DNA from: Nitrososphaerota archaeon
GTDB taxonomy: Archaea; Thermoproteota; Nitrososphaeria; Nitrososphaerales; Nitrosopumilaceae
NCBI GenBank assembly: GCA_016872015.1
Contig: VHBK01000007.1
Span: 1 to 49,120, forward strand
Length of the DNA stretch: 49,120 nucleotides
Direction: 5' to 3'
Positions 14,057 to 22,224 of the stretch are shown one piece after another. The translations under genes were made by a program, and so were the position numbers. A model generated the notes under the pieces. It made no database searches, was not told the origin of the DNA, and saw only the letters and a list, made by a program, of their open reading frames with translations. Positions within the stretch are counted from its first letter, which is position 1; each line of letters opens with the position of its first letter.

Positions 14057-14438
14057 AACCTATTAGAAATCCTCCAATTCCTTTGTTTTGCGCGTCATGG
14101 TGAGACATGATTCCCTGGTTTGTAGTTACTACTAGCATTCCTCGGTTGTATGCTGGCAGGTACTGCTGTTCCCACTCGTTGAACTCGCCTTTTTTTACTT
14201 TGAATCTTGGTGTGATTGCACCGCACTTTGTAATGTGTGCCAATAGTTGAATCTTGAATTTGCCTCCTCGCTTGTCTTCTACGTGCTCAAATTCGCCAAT
14301 ATAGTTGTGCTTTTGCAGTGTTTTGAGCACTTCAATTGAAAGCTTGGATGTTGGCAAGATTACGCATTCGGTTCTTCTTCTTGCCTCATTATTGTATAAT
14401 GTATTGAATAGATTGGAAAGAATGTTTGTCGCTGGCAT
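14046..14438 (-). CDS. rps8: Small ribosomal subunit protein uS8
   Basis: A 130-aa S8. The N-terminus PATNILSNLFNTLYNNEARRR and the C-terminal signature with GMLVVTTNQGIMSHHDAQNKGIGG are typical; the protein binds the central domain of 16S rRNA. The ATG at 14438 follows rps14 closely and the 3' end overlaps rpl6. Confidence 0.93.
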   Translation of the reverse strand: MPATNILSNLFNTLYNNEARRRTECVILPTSKLSIEVLKTLQKHNYIGEFEHVEDKRGGKFKIQLLAHITKCGAITPRFKVKKGEFNEWEQQYLPAYNRGMLVVTTNQGIMSHHDAQNKGIGGFLIGYVY

Positions 14439-14444
14439 GTATGA

Positions 14445-14621
14445 TCACCGATATTTGTAAAAGCCTAGCGAATTTGCTACTTCGCGGAAGCAACGTCTGC
14501 AGATCATAAGGTTGTATTTTTGGATGACTGCAGTATAGTCGCCGCATCGCTTGCACCAGCGCGAGCCTTTACCGAACTCGTGTTTGTGTCTGCCAGTATA
14601 CTCGTATGATCTGTCCTTCAT
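14445..14621 (-). CDS. rps14: Small ribosomal subunit protein uS14 (zinc form)
   Basis: A 58-aa protein on the minus strand: MKDRSYEYTGRHKHEFG..., with zinc ligands in RWCKRCGDY and MICRRCFRE (CxxC...CxxC) and the C-terminal SLGFYKYR typical of S14. It fills the otherwise empty space between rpl5 and rps8, exactly where archaeal spc operons carry S14. It overlaps the end of rpl5 by 4 bp. Confidence 0.95.
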   Translation of the reverse strand: MKDRSYEYTGRHKHEFGKGSRWCKRCGDYTAVIQKYNLMICRRCFREVANSLGFYKYR

Positions 14622-15136
14622 ATGATGGTCACTCCAAACTCCCTAGTTAAGAATTCTTGGGCTTCTTCTCTTGAGATTCTATGATCTGCGCCAACTGAGG
14701 CCTTGTGTCTGCTTCGCAGTCTGATGCTAAATCCGGGTCTTGTTAGTGTGATTGCAACTTCCATTCCGAGAATTCCTATTTGTGGATCGTATTTTATTCC
14801 CGGAATGTCAATGTGTTCTTTGATTCCAAATGAGACGTTTCCAAAATTATCAAATGATCTTCCCTTTAGTCTGTTTCCTACTGCCTCTAGCAGTCGTTTT
14901 AGTAGTGTTGCTGCGTCTTCATCGCGTATTGTTACTGCGACGCCGATTGGCTCGCCCTTTCTTACTCCCCAATCGCGCTGTGTGCCCTTTGCATCTCGTG
15001 CGCATGATTTTTTGCTAGAGATTTGATCCAGCGCTCTTTTTGCGACTTCGATTGCGTCGCCAGATTTTCCAACACCCATGTTGAGGACTACTTTTTCTAG
15101 TCGAATTGTTTTCATTGCATTTTGTGTTGCCGACAT
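14618..15136 (-). CDS. rpl5: Large ribosomal subunit protein uL5
   Basis: L5 homologue binding 5S rRNA and forming part of the central protuberance. Visible: LEKVVLNMGVGKSGD, the region TQRDWGVRKGEPIGVAVTIR and the C-terminal IPGIKYDPQIGILGMEVAITLTRPGFSIRLRSR. The frame can start at GTG 15145, but ATG 15136 (MSATQNAMKTIR) gives the normal N-terminus. The upstream rps4e stop overlaps the GTG. Confidence 0.93.
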   Translation of the reverse strand: MSATQNAMKTIRLEKVVLNMGVGKSGDAIEVAKRALDQISSKKSCARDAKGTQRDWGVRKGEPIGVAVTIRDEDAATLLKRLLEAVGNRLKGRSFDNFGNVSFGIKEHIDIPGIKYDPQIGILGMEVAITLTRPGFSIRLRSRHKASVGADHRISREEAQEFLTREFGVTII

Positions 15137-15141
15137 GATTA

Positions 15142-15858
15142 TCACGCTATTTGGATTACTGGCTCCTTTTTGCCAACCACCATGACCAAGTCCGATGGAA
15201 TTTCGATTTCACGCTTGCCTAATGATAATAATGCTCGCTTTGGAAGAACAAATGTTCCTTCCTTGATTTCTTTGACATCTGCTAGCTGTCCTGCGTTTAC
15301 TCCTTTGGTTACTAGTACTTTGGCGCCTTTTTCCAGTGGAAGTACCTCGTTTATTTTTTGTTCTGGCACCTGCATGAGACACGAGTCGCCTACCTTTGCC
15401 TTTGTGTCAGAGATCAGTGAGCGACCATCATGGAATCCTAGTTGGGTTTTGCCTTTTCGGATTGTGGTCTTGCTTGTGACCTTGACTAGCTTGACTGATT
15501 TTTCTGATGATTTTATCTTGATTGGTTCTAGTATGTGGCCTTGCTTTGGGACCAGTCTGTAAATGTCTGATACTCCTGTCAATTCCACGACATCCATTAA
15601 TCCAATTCCGTGGTGGACTGACTTTCTTTTTACTCCGTCAACTGATACTTTGCCGTTATAGATGGCATATTCTGCCTCTCTTGCGGTTGTGACTAGTTTT
15701 AGTGTGTCACGTAGGAAAACTGCGCTTGGAATTGAGAAATTCTTTGAATGTGGTCCTGGTCTTACTGTTGTTACAAACCTTGGACTCTTTCTTGTTATTC
15801 CCCAAAACATTGGAGCCATTTGTCTTTTGAGTTTCTTGCTTCCTGCTATTCGTGGCAT
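15142..15858 (-). CDS. rps4e: Small ribosomal subunit protein eS4
   Basis: A 238-aa archaeal/eukaryotic S4e, with no bacterial counterpart. It shows the N-terminal HLKRQMAPMFW-like stretch (here KKLKRQMAPMFWGITRK), an S4 RNA-binding region around FLRDTLKLVTTAREAEYAIYNGKVSVDG, and a KOW-like segment with GAKVLVTKGVNAGQLADVKEI. Its position between L24 and L5 is the standard archaeal order. Confidence 0.95.
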   Translation of the reverse strand: MPRIAGSKKLKRQMAPMFWGITRKSPRFVTTVRPGPHSKNFSIPSAVFLRDTLKLVTTAREAEYAIYNGKVSVDGVKRKSVHHGIGLMDVVELTGVSDIYRLVPKQGHILEPIKIKSSEKSVKLVKVTSKTTIRKGKTQLGFHDGRSLISDTKAKVGDSCLMQVPEQKINEVLPLEKGAKVLVTKGVNAGQLADVKEIKEGTFVLPKRALLSLGKREIEIPSDLVMVVGKKEPVIQIA

Positions 15859-16338
15859 TTACTTACTCTCCTTTTTTGGTTTGGCTGCTTTTGTTTCTTT
15901 GTCTTGCTTTGCTTCTTTTTTTGGCGCTTCTGTTTTTGGTTTTGGTTCTGGCTTTGGGGTTGCTGGTTTTGCTTCCTTTGCTGGCTTGGTGGATTTGCCT
16001 TCCAGTTTTGCTGCTCGCCACTTATCTTCAGTGTTTAGATCAGTTACTATTACATTTGATGTGTGAATGAATACATCGAGGTTTCCGCCTTTTAGTTTTT
16101 CTTTCTTGATTCCTTCAATCGCTACTCCATTTTTCATGGCAGAAACTCGAGTTACTTTACCAGAGACTCCTTTGAATTCGCCACGAACTACTTTTACTGT
16201 GTCGCCTTCTGTTACGCGGACGCTTCGTTTGTGGTATTTGTTTTTGAGGTCCTTTGATAAGTGGCCGCAGAGAAGCTTGCTTCTAAGCGATTGTGATGCT
16301 TGGTAAATTGTCCTGTTACGAATTATTGTTGGCTTCAT
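15859..16338 (-). CDS. rpl24: Large ribosomal subunit protein uL24 with long charged tail
   Basis: Residues 1-115 are a normal archaeal L24 with a KOW motif (VTEGDTVKVVRGEFKGVSGKVTRV). Beyond about residue 118 follows a low-complexity tail rich in Lys, Pro, Glu and Ala (KPEPKPKTEAPKKEAKQDK...), about 40 residues longer than the usual archaeal protein. The tail is likely disordered and could contact rRNA or membrane partners. It starts 4 bp after rpl14. Confidence 0.92.
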   Translation of the reverse strand: MKPTIIRNRTIYQASQSLRSKLLCGHLSKDLKNKYHKRSVRVTEGDTVKVVRGEFKGVSGKVTRVSAMKNGVAIEGIKKEKLKGGNLDVFIHTSNVIVTDLNTEDKWRAAKLEGKSTKPAKEAKPATPKPEPKPKTEAPKKEAKQDKETKAAKPKKESK

Positions 16339-16342
16339 TGTG

Positions 16343-16780
16343 TTATACCACCATTGATGCCAAGTTTGCTACTCTTGGCCATTTCTCGGATGCTTCGGCT
16401 GCTACTGGTCCTTTAATGTCAGTTCCCTTGATTTCACCCTCTGGTGTTACAAGTACTGCTGCATTGTCTTCAAATGAGACGCGGACTCCGTTTAATCTTC
16501 TAATTGGATACTTTTGTCTAATTATAACTGCGCCAAAGATTTGCTTTCTGAGTTCTGCTGGGCCTTTTTTCACTACGACATTTACAAAGTCTCCAACTGC
16601 TGCAGATGGATATCGTGATGTTCTTGTCTTTGCTCTCTTTACCATTATTATTTCCAAGATTTTTGCGCCGGTGTTATCAGCACAAGTGATTCTAGCGCCC
16701 AGTGGTAGTGCACGAGTTACATATGGGCGGAATTCCTGTACTCCCTTTGCCGATACTGCACGTGACTTTCCTGCAGACAT
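16343..16780 (-). CDS. rpl14: Large ribosomal subunit protein uL14
   Basis: A 145-aa L14. Diagnostic stretches: LPLGARITCADNTGAKILEIIMV, the VVKKGPAELRKQIFGAVIIRQKYPIRR segment and GVRVSFEDNAAVLVTPEGEIKGTDIKGPVA. It binds 23S rRNA at the subunit interface. The ATG follows the rps17 stop directly. Confidence 0.95.
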   Translation of the reverse strand: MSAGKSRAVSAKGVQEFRPYVTRALPLGARITCADNTGAKILEIIMVKRAKTRTSRYPSAAVGDFVNVVVKKGPAELRKQIFGAVIIRQKYPIRRLNGVRVSFEDNAAVLVTPEGEIKGTDIKGPVAAEASEKWPRVANLASMVV

Positions 16781-16781
16781 T

Positions 16782-17081
16782 TTATGACTTTACCTCCACT
16801 ACTACAAATGAGACGGACTTTGCAATTGGTCTGCATTCTGCAGCAACTACAATGTCGCCTTCTTTGATTTCTTGTTTAGCCGACTTGTAAGCATGAATTG
16901 TACTTTTACTTCTTGCGTATCGCTTTGTCTTGGTGATGTATAACGGGTTTTCTCGCTGAATTACTACAGTGTTTTTGTTCTTGGCACTGACTACCTTACC
17001 TTCGAAGAGTTTACCCCTAACGCTGAGGTGCTCGCCGTTGTCTGTTACTATTCCCTTGTAGACTTTGGATTGTTCTGTCAT
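16782..17081 (-). CDS. rps17: Small ribosomal subunit protein uS17
   Basis: A 99-aa S17 with an OB fold: VRGKLFEGKVVSAKNKNTVVIQRE and the family signature IKEGDIVVAAECRPIAKSVSFVVVEV. Its start overlaps the rnp1 stop by 4 bp, showing coupled translation. Confidence 0.94.
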   Translation of the reverse strand: MTEQSKVYKGIVTDNGEHLSVRGKLFEGKVVSAKNKNTVVIQRENPLYITKTKRYARSKSTIHAYKSAKQEIKEGDIVVAAECRPIAKSVSFVVVEVKS

Positions 17082-17323
17082 GCTTTCACCTTTATTCTGT
17101 CCTCTGGTCTTTTTGCTATTAAATTGCCATTAATGACTTGATCGTTTGCAAATTTCCAGAAGGTTTGCTGCTTTGGAATGGTTTTGGAACCGTGGTTTGT
17201 GTTGATTGTAAAGGTTTGCTGGGTTTCAAATATGATTGTGCCATTTAGGCCGACTAGGGATTTGTTTTTCGAGTCTACAACTTCTGTGTGCAATCCAATG
17301 AATTCAGAATTTAGTGCCATCAT
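17078..17323 (-). CDS. rnp1: RNase P protein component 1 (Rnp1/Pop4/Rpp29)
   Basis: An 81-aa Sm-like barrel protein of archaeal RNase P. Visible: the start region EFIGLHTEVVDSKNKSLVGLNGTIIFETQQTFTI and the C-terminal GNLIAKRPEDRIK, which matches the Rpp29 ending. It is inserted between L29 and S17 as in nearly all archaea. It overlaps both neighbours by 4 bp. Confidence 0.93.
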   Translation of the reverse strand: MMALNSEFIGLHTEVVDSKNKSLVGLNGTIIFETQQTFTINTNHGSKTIPKQQTFWKFANDQVINGNLIAKRPEDRIKVKA

Positions 17324-17523
17324 TGCTTTTTCATCTCGTTTAGTCTTGTGAGCATTCTTGCAATTTCCTTGCGCAGTGCACGAATTTTGCCGGATTCCTT
17401 GCGTAGGGTTCCCTTTGCGGCATCTGTTCTCATCTTTGCAAGCTCGACTCGTGACTGCTCTAGTCTTGATTTAAGATCTGTCTCGTTTAGCTCTCTAATT
17501 GATTTCATTTTTAGTTGGGCCAT
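17320..17523 (-). CDS. rpl29: Large ribosomal subunit protein uL29
   Basis: A 67-aa two-helix L29: MKSIRELNETDLKSRLEQSRVELAKMRTDAAKGT...RKEIARMLTRLNE. It lies by the nascent-chain exit tunnel. Located directly after rps3. Confidence 0.93.
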   Translation of the reverse strand: MAQLKMKSIRELNETDLKSRLEQSRVELAKMRTDAAKGTLRKESGKIRALRKEIARMLTRLNEMKKQ

Positions 17524-17524
17524 T

Positions 17525-18262
17525 TTACTTTAGTTTCTCCTCTGTTTCTTCCATGAGATCCATCTGTTCAATCTTTTCTTGGTCGAGTTTGACTTGTTCG
17601 CTTTCCGTTCTTGCTACACGCTCTGATTCTTCTTTTGCCAATCTGGTTTCGCGCTCTTCTTTTGTTTCTTTTTTGCCCTTTAGCTCAAATTCTGGAATGT
17701 ATCTTTCCTTTCTTGCAATTCTAATTCTAACTCCAATGTAGCCCATCGGTGTTGGGATTGGGGTTGTGTCTTCGTCAACTATGATGCTTGCGGAGTGGCC
17801 TGCTCGCGGTAAAACACCCAATGAGTGTTTTTCAAATGAGGAGCGGTCACCTCGTAATTTGCCTGAAACTGTGATTTGAACTCCCATTGCACCCGCATTC
17901 ATGATTTGTTGCAGTGTCCACATTGTCGCTCTTCTAAATGCTGTGCCTCGCTCAATTAGTTGTGCCAGTCTGTTGCACATTACACTTGCAGTGAGTTCGG
18001 GTTGTGAGATTTCGTTTACTGCTACTTGAGGGTTCTTTAGGCCAAATCTTTTCTCCAGAGTTTCGGTCAGTTCTCTGATTCCAGTTCCCTTTCTTCCAAT
18101 TACGATGCCCGGTCGCGTTACGTGTAATACAACTCTAGTGCCAGTCGGTGTTTTGGAAATTTCAACGTGTGAGAATCCTGCTTCTTTGATTGCCGCTCTG
18201 AGATAGTCTTTGAGTAGCATCATGTTATAGTTGTCTTTGATTACATTTTTGACTGAAGACAT
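17525..18262 (-). CDS. rps3: Small ribosomal subunit protein uS3
   Basis: A 245-aa S3 with a KH domain ([23 protein letters not shown], with GRKG as the GXXG loop) and the S3 C-terminal signature around [32 protein letters not shown] and [12 protein letters not shown]. Beyond about residue 200 it has a very acidic/charged tail ([20 protein letters not shown]...) likely forming a helix. Part of the mRNA entry site. Confidence 0.95.
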   Translation of the reverse strand: MSSVKNVIKDNYNMMLLKDYLRAAIKEAGFSHVEISKTPTGTRVVLHVTRPGIVIGRKGTGIRELTETLEKRFGLKNPQVAVNEISQPELTASVMCNRLAQLIERGTAFRRATMWTLQQIMNAGAMGVQITVSGKLRGDRSSFEKHSLGVLPRAGHSASIIVDEDTTPIPTPMGYIGVRIRIARKERYIPEFELKGKKETKEERETRLAKEESERVARTESEQVKLDQEKIEQMDLMEETEEKLK

Positions 18263-18266
18263 TTTT

Positions 18267-18725
18267 CTAAACCTCTTGAGCCACCAGCTCGACGTGTGTT
18301 AGGACATTGTTCTTTGGAGTTGCTCTGCCTTGTGCTCTTGGAGTAAATCGTTTGATAAGAACTCCCTTGTGAGTATTTGCGGAAATGATTTTGAGTCTGT
18401 CAAGATCCATTCCCTTGTATTCTGCATTTGCCTCTAGGTTATCCAATAATTTGATGAACTCCTCTGCTGCCTTTCTTGGGTAACGACCAGACATTACACC
18501 AGTATCGGAGCGGTGTCCTACTTCGTTTTTGTATCTTCTAAATGGGACTGCTCTTTTCAGTGAAACTACTTCTTGTAGTGCATCTCGTGCCTTTTCAATT
18601 GACATGCCTTTGATCATTTTGGCTACTTCGCGTGCATGTTTGTGAGAGAAGGATTTTTCTCGAATCGATGCTCGAACGTGCTTTGTCGAGTCGAAATTCT
18701 GAAATGCGTAACCATAGTCCGGCAT
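18267..18725 (-). CDS. rpl22: Large ribosomal subunit protein uL22
   Basis: L22 homologue (archaeal length): [35 protein letters not shown] and the terminal [15 protein letters not shown] signature. It lines the exit tunnel. The frame extends to GTG 18734, but ATG 18725 ([11 protein letters not shown]) is the natural start; the GTG overlaps the rps19 stop. Confidence 0.94.
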   Translation of the reverse strand: MPDYGYAFQNFDSTKHVRASIREKSFSHKHAREVAKMIKGMSIEKARDALQEVVSLKRAVPFRRYKNEVGHRSDTGVMSGRYPRKAAEEFIKLLDNLEANAEYKGMDLDRLKIISANTHKGVLIKRFTPRAQGRATPKNNVLTHVELVAQEV

Positions 18726-18730
18726 GATAA

Positions 18731-19126
18731 TCACTTTAATGGCACATACAAGCTGGATCTTGATGCTCCGACACCAGGTGCGCCGTGAACAACTCGCTTG
18801 TTTGTTCTAACATATTCGCCTATAAAGTGGCCAATCATTTGTGGTGTGATTGTTACTGGAACGAATTCTTTTCCAGAAAATACGTTAACTGTTACTCCTA
18901 CCATGTACGGTAGTACAATAAGATCACGAATGTGTGTCTTGATTGGGTTATTGGACTTGCCTGCCTTGTCTGCCTTGATCTCTTCAATTAGTTTTCTTTT
19001 GCCGTCGGTGATTCCACGGGTGAGGGATCGTCTTGCTCTCGCTGGGAACAGCTCAAATAATTTTTCTAGCGACATGTTTTGGAGTTGATCCAATGGAATG
19101 CCCCGATAATCGAATTCCTTAACCAT
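18731..19126 (-). CDS. rps19: Small ribosomal subunit protein uS19
   Basis: A 131-aa S19 with the conserved NIFSGKEFVPVTI-like segment (NVFSGKEFVPVTITPQMIGHFIGEYVRTNKRVVHGAPGVGASRSS). The N-terminal archaeal extension EFDYRGIPLDQLQNMS is present. Only 38 bp separate it from rpl23, so rpl2, normally found here, is missing. Confidence 0.94.
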   Translation of the reverse strand: MVKEFDYRGIPLDQLQNMSLEKLFELFPARARRSLTRGITDGKRKLIEEIKADKAGKSNNPIKTHIRDLIVLPYMVGVTVNVFSGKEFVPVTITPQMIGHFIGEYVRTNKRVVHGAPGVGASRSSLYVPLK

Positions 19127-19164
19127 TTATTGACACCTGTAGGTTTGAATTTTTGCAGTCCATA

Positions 19165-19431
19165 TTATAGCATTCCTATCTTTGTTGCAAGGTCGCGGGC
19201 TTTTTCAACAGTTTCAAATTTGACAAATGCCTTTTTGCCAGAAATTGTTCTTGCTGTGTTAATATCAATTGCATTTTCTTCGTATAGTGTCTTGATTGCT
19301 TCTTTGATTGTTGCTTTACTTGCATCTCTGTCGACAATAAAGCATATTCTGCTGTCTTTTTCAATTAGAGAGAATGTCTTTTCCGTGACGTATGGTCGAA
19401 GAATTATTTTTGTTGCTTGAGTAGTATTCAT
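19165..19431 (-). CDS. rpl23: Large ribosomal subunit protein uL23
   Basis: An 88-aa L23: ILRPYVTEKTFSLIEKDSRICFIVDRDASKATIKEAIKTLYE and the strand AFVKFETVEKARDLATKIG. It lies at the tunnel exit, the docking place of SRP. The start overlaps the rpl4 stop by 4 bp. Confidence 0.94.
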   Translation of the reverse strand: MNTTQATKIILRPYVTEKTFSLIEKDSRICFIVDRDASKATIKEAIKTLYEENAIDINTARTISGKKAFVKFETVEKARDLATKIGML

Positions 19432-20237
19432 TGTAATGCCTCCATTAATTCAAGATGGCGTGACTTCAGGTTTCCAATTTCGTTTATTGCTCCCTTGGTG
19501 TAAACTGTTAATCTAACTAGGCTAGAACCTGGAGCCAAATCTAGGATTGATAGATCACTTACTGCCCTTACATCGACTCCTGGAAATGCGCCGCATGCCT
19601 TGGACAGGGATTTTGCGTCTTTGGTTACAAATAGAATGGATTTGCCTGTCTTTGTTTTTCTTCCTCTAATTGATGATCTGCCAGAGCGTGCCTTCCTTTT
19701 CTCTAATCGTTCAATGTCGCCAGACAATTTTAGTGCAGACATCACCTTTGAGATTTCTTTTGCTTTGGAGATCTTTTCTATATCATCAGATACTACAACT
19801 GGGAACGATTCAATTCCTTTGATGATGTGTCCTCGTGAGGAGACCAAGTCCTTTGAGGCAGTAGCTGCGATTGCTGAACATAGTGCTAGTCGTTTTTCTT
19901 GTTTGTTTAGCTTCTTGTAAACTACTTTTTCAGATGTTGGTGGGTGTGCTTGTCTTCCGCCTCGAACCATTGCGACTTTGGCAGCTTGTCCACGTCTTGG
20001 GCCGCCGCCACGAATTCTTGCGACTCTTGCTTGTCCATGACCTGTTGGTGGATCGTTTGATGCAGCAACGGTGTTTTGGCCAGCAGATGGCATTCTTCCT
20101 TGTCTTTGATAGTGGTGAGAATCCAAGTTGACAAATGCTCGATGAATTAGATCCTTGTTTACTGGTGTTGAGAATACCTTTGGTAGCTCAATTTCGTCTT
20201 GCTTTGTGCCAGTTAATGATAGTGTTTGTGCTTTCAT
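19428..20237 (-). CDS. rpl4: Large ribosomal subunit protein uL4
   Basis: A 269-aa archaeal/eukaryal-type L4. Visible: the tunnel loop region SHHYQRQGRMPSAGQNTVAASND...GHGQARVARIRGGGPRRGQAAKVAMVRGGRQAHPP and the C-terminal Rossmann-like half with SSIRGRKTKTGKSILFV. The start overlaps the rpl3 stop by 4 bp. Confidence 0.95.
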   Translation of the reverse strand: MKAQTLSLTGTKQDEIELPKVFSTPVNKDLIHRAFVNLDSHHYQRQGRMPSAGQNTVAASNDPPTGHGQARVARIRGGGPRRGQAAKVAMVRGGRQAHPPTSEKVVYKKLNKQEKRLALCSAIAATASKDLVSSRGHIIKGIESFPVVVSDDIEKISKAKEISKVMSALKLSGDIERLEKRKARSGRSSIRGRKTKTGKSILFVTKDAKSLSKACGAFPGVDVRAVSDLSILDLAPGSSLVRLTVYTKGAINEIGNLKSRHLELMEALQ

Positions 20238-21226
20238 ACTACAATCTCCAATATGTTTGGCTTGAGAACTTTGTTTGGAACATTTCTTACTTGGGTTCTA
20301 AGTTTTACTAGTCTTCGATATGTTCCTGGAACTGAGCCTTTGAGAACTACAAAGTCGCCGTCGACAAACCCATAGTGTTTGTATCCGCCAGTGGGGTTGA
20401 TTTTGAAATCGTCCTTGTCAGTGTTGCTCATAATCATAATTCGCTTGTTGTATTCTACTCTTTGGTGAAAACCACGCTGACCTGCGCGTGGTACGGTGTA
20501 CATGATGCTTGATGGTGAAATTGGACCTAGTGTGCCCAATGCTCGAACTGACTTTCTTGATTTGTGCTGCTTTTTCTTGACACCCCATCTTGTGATTGGG
20601 CCCTCCCATCCCTTGCCTTTGGTAATTGATGCTACATCAACGCTGGAGCCAAGCTCAAAGACTTCTTCTACTTTGACTTGTTTTCCAAAGAGCGATTTTA
20701 GAAAATCAAATTGTTTTTTGATGTCTCCGCCTTTGACTGCGACTTCAAAGACATATGGTTTCTTTTGTGAGATTCCTGCATTGTTTGGCAGTACTGCGAC
20801 AATCGCATAGAGCTCGCTTGTGCGATTTAGCATTTTTTCTGCTCGCTCTAGCGTTCCATCTTTTGGTTTTAGTGTGAATAATCTTGAAACTTCTTTTGGC
20901 ATATCGTTAGAATAGACGTCAAATAATGCATGTGCACCGTCAATGTCTTCATAATATCCGCGAATTCCAATTACTGAAATTGGTGGCGTTGCAACTACGG
21001 TGCCAAGACTGACTAGTTGTTTTCCATGGTTTGGCGTTTTTTCTCTGTCATCGATGCTGACAATTTGGATGCATCCGACTTTGAATCCAGCATAACCCAA
21101 AAGCTTTGGTTGTTCAGATACAATGTCTGGCCAAGTTCTAATTCTCGGCTCCATGCTTTTGGCACGTCCTCTAGGCAGGTATGCAAGACTACCACGACGT
21201 GGCTGACTGTGTTTTCGGTGACCCAT
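20234..21226 (-). CDS. rpl3: Large ribosomal subunit protein uL3
   Basis: A 330-aa archaeal L3: MGHRKHSQPRRGSLAYLPRGRAKSMEPRIRTWP at the N-terminus, GFKVGCIQIVSIDDREKTPNHGK and the central W-loop region KGKGWEGPITRWGVKKKQHKSRKSVRALGTLGP. It opens the S10-like cluster. A TATA-like GTATATAAT lies about 30 bp before the ATG, so transcription of the ribosomal cluster probably begins here. Confidence 0.95.
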   Translation of the reverse strand: MGHRKHSQPRRGSLAYLPRGRAKSMEPRIRTWPDIVSEQPKLLGYAGFKVGCIQIVSIDDREKTPNHGKQLVSLGTVVATPPISVIGIRGYYEDIDGAHALFDVYSNDMPKEVSRLFTLKPKDGTLERAEKMLNRTSELYAIVAVLPNNAGISQKKPYVFEVAVKGGDIKKQFDFLKSLFGKQVKVEEVFELGSSVDVASITKGKGWEGPITRWGVKKKQHKSRKSVRALGTLGPISPSSIMYTVPRAGQRGFHQRVEYNKRIMIMSNTDKDDFKINPTGGYKHYGFVDGDFVVLKGSVPGTYRRLVKLRTQVRNVPNKVLKPNILEIVV

Positions 21227-21278
21227 AGATAATCGAAAACAATTGTTAACCCCATTATATACCTAAAGATAACGAATG

Positions 21279-21386
21279 TTACGGATTTGTTAAGCCGCTG
21301 ATCCTATAGAGAATCGAAATTGCTCCAATTATCACACCTGTGATTCCCAGGCCTATTGCTAGCAAAAGAAAATTCTTCTTTGCCAT
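21279..21386 (-). CDS. Single-span micro-membrane protein (35 aa)
   Basis: A short frame MAKKN followed by about 22 hydrophobic residues (FLLLAIGLGITGVIIGAISILY) and RISGLTNP. A positively charged N-terminus and one clean transmembrane helix argue for a real micro-protein. It sits between the SPOUT methyltransferase and rpl3 on the same strand. Function unknown. Confidence 0.5.
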   Translation of the reverse strand: MAKKNFLLLAIGLGITGVIIGAISILYRISGLTNP

Positions 21387-21405
21387 AATGATATGAAATT
21401 GTGAC

Positions 21406-22218
21406 TTAATTTGAATGTGCCATGTTTAGAATGGAAAGAATTCCGATCATGGACTCTTCCATGCGAACTGTGTCGGTTGCCTGATTTGGGAAAAAGTTGA
21501 ATGTTTTTGCATTTTGGAACTGGTTTATCTTGTTGCCCAAAATGTCATACAGTCCTCGATCTGGTGCGCCAAAAACCACCAGCAATGGCTTATCCGCATG
21601 CCCATATTCTTGGAGTTGTTTTTGCGTTATTTCCTTGCCTTTTCTTGATGTTAGAATTATTGTACCGATCCATTCTTCTAAGATTTTGATCAAACTTGGG
21701 CGTTCTTTGACTTTATAGCCCCAATATTGCTTGGTTTCGCGCTCTGAGATTTCTTTAAATGCTATTGGATCGACGGTTTTGATTTGAATTGTGACTCGTT
21801 TTTTGTCCCATTCCTTTCCATAGTATGGAAGCATTTGGTGAATGCCAATGTCGATGAATTTTTTTCCCTTGTGAAATACAATCGCACCTTCACGAATGTC
21901 GCCTGGCTTGAGGTTTTTTGGATTTGAAGATAATGAGTGATGCGGGATTTGCAGAGGATGCATTATTCCTGCATATCTGAGATCATCTATTTTTGGAAAA
22001 ATTGTTTTGCGCAGATACTGTGGTGTTTCCAGATATCGTAGTATTGTTGCCAAGAGTAATCTGTCAGAAGTGTTACCTTGGCCTTCATCATAGATGAAAA
22101 TCGTTTGAACTCCAAAAATCGCACATGCCCTTGCAATGATTGATACTTTGCGGGATTTGTCTAGCTTGGTCGATTCATCCTTAAGACAGGAATCTGGGAT
22201 TGCGACAGAGATGTTCAA
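21406..22218 (-). CDS. SPOUT-class RNA methyltransferase (DUF171/SPOUT1 family)
   Basis: A 270-aa protein. N-terminal MNISVAIPDSCLKDESTKLDKSRKVSIIARACAIFGV and the segment YLRKTIFPKIDDLRYAGIMHPLQIPHH are characteristic of the archaeal/eukaryal C9orf114 (SPOUT1) family, in which an OB-like insertion interrupts a knotted SAM-binding fold. The C-terminal knot region shows LVVFGAPDRGLYDILG and PNQATDTVRMEESM. Probable target: rRNA. Genes of this family often sit directly upstream of rpl3 in archaea, as here. It begins 6 bp after psmA. Confidence 0.85.
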   Translation of the reverse strand: MNISVAIPDSCLKDESTKLDKSRKVSIIARACAIFGVQTIFIYDEGQGNTSDRLLLATILRYLETPQYLRKTIFPKIDDLRYAGIMHPLQIPHHSLSSNPKNLKPGDIREGAIVFHKGKKFIDIGIHQMLPYYGKEWDKKRVTIQIKTVDPIAFKEISERETKQYWGYKVKERPSLIKILEEWIGTIILTSRKGKEITQKQLQEYGHADKPLLVVFGAPDRGLYDILGNKINQFQNAKTFNFFPNQATDTVRMEESMIGILSILNMAHSN

Positions 22219-22224
22219 AAAATT

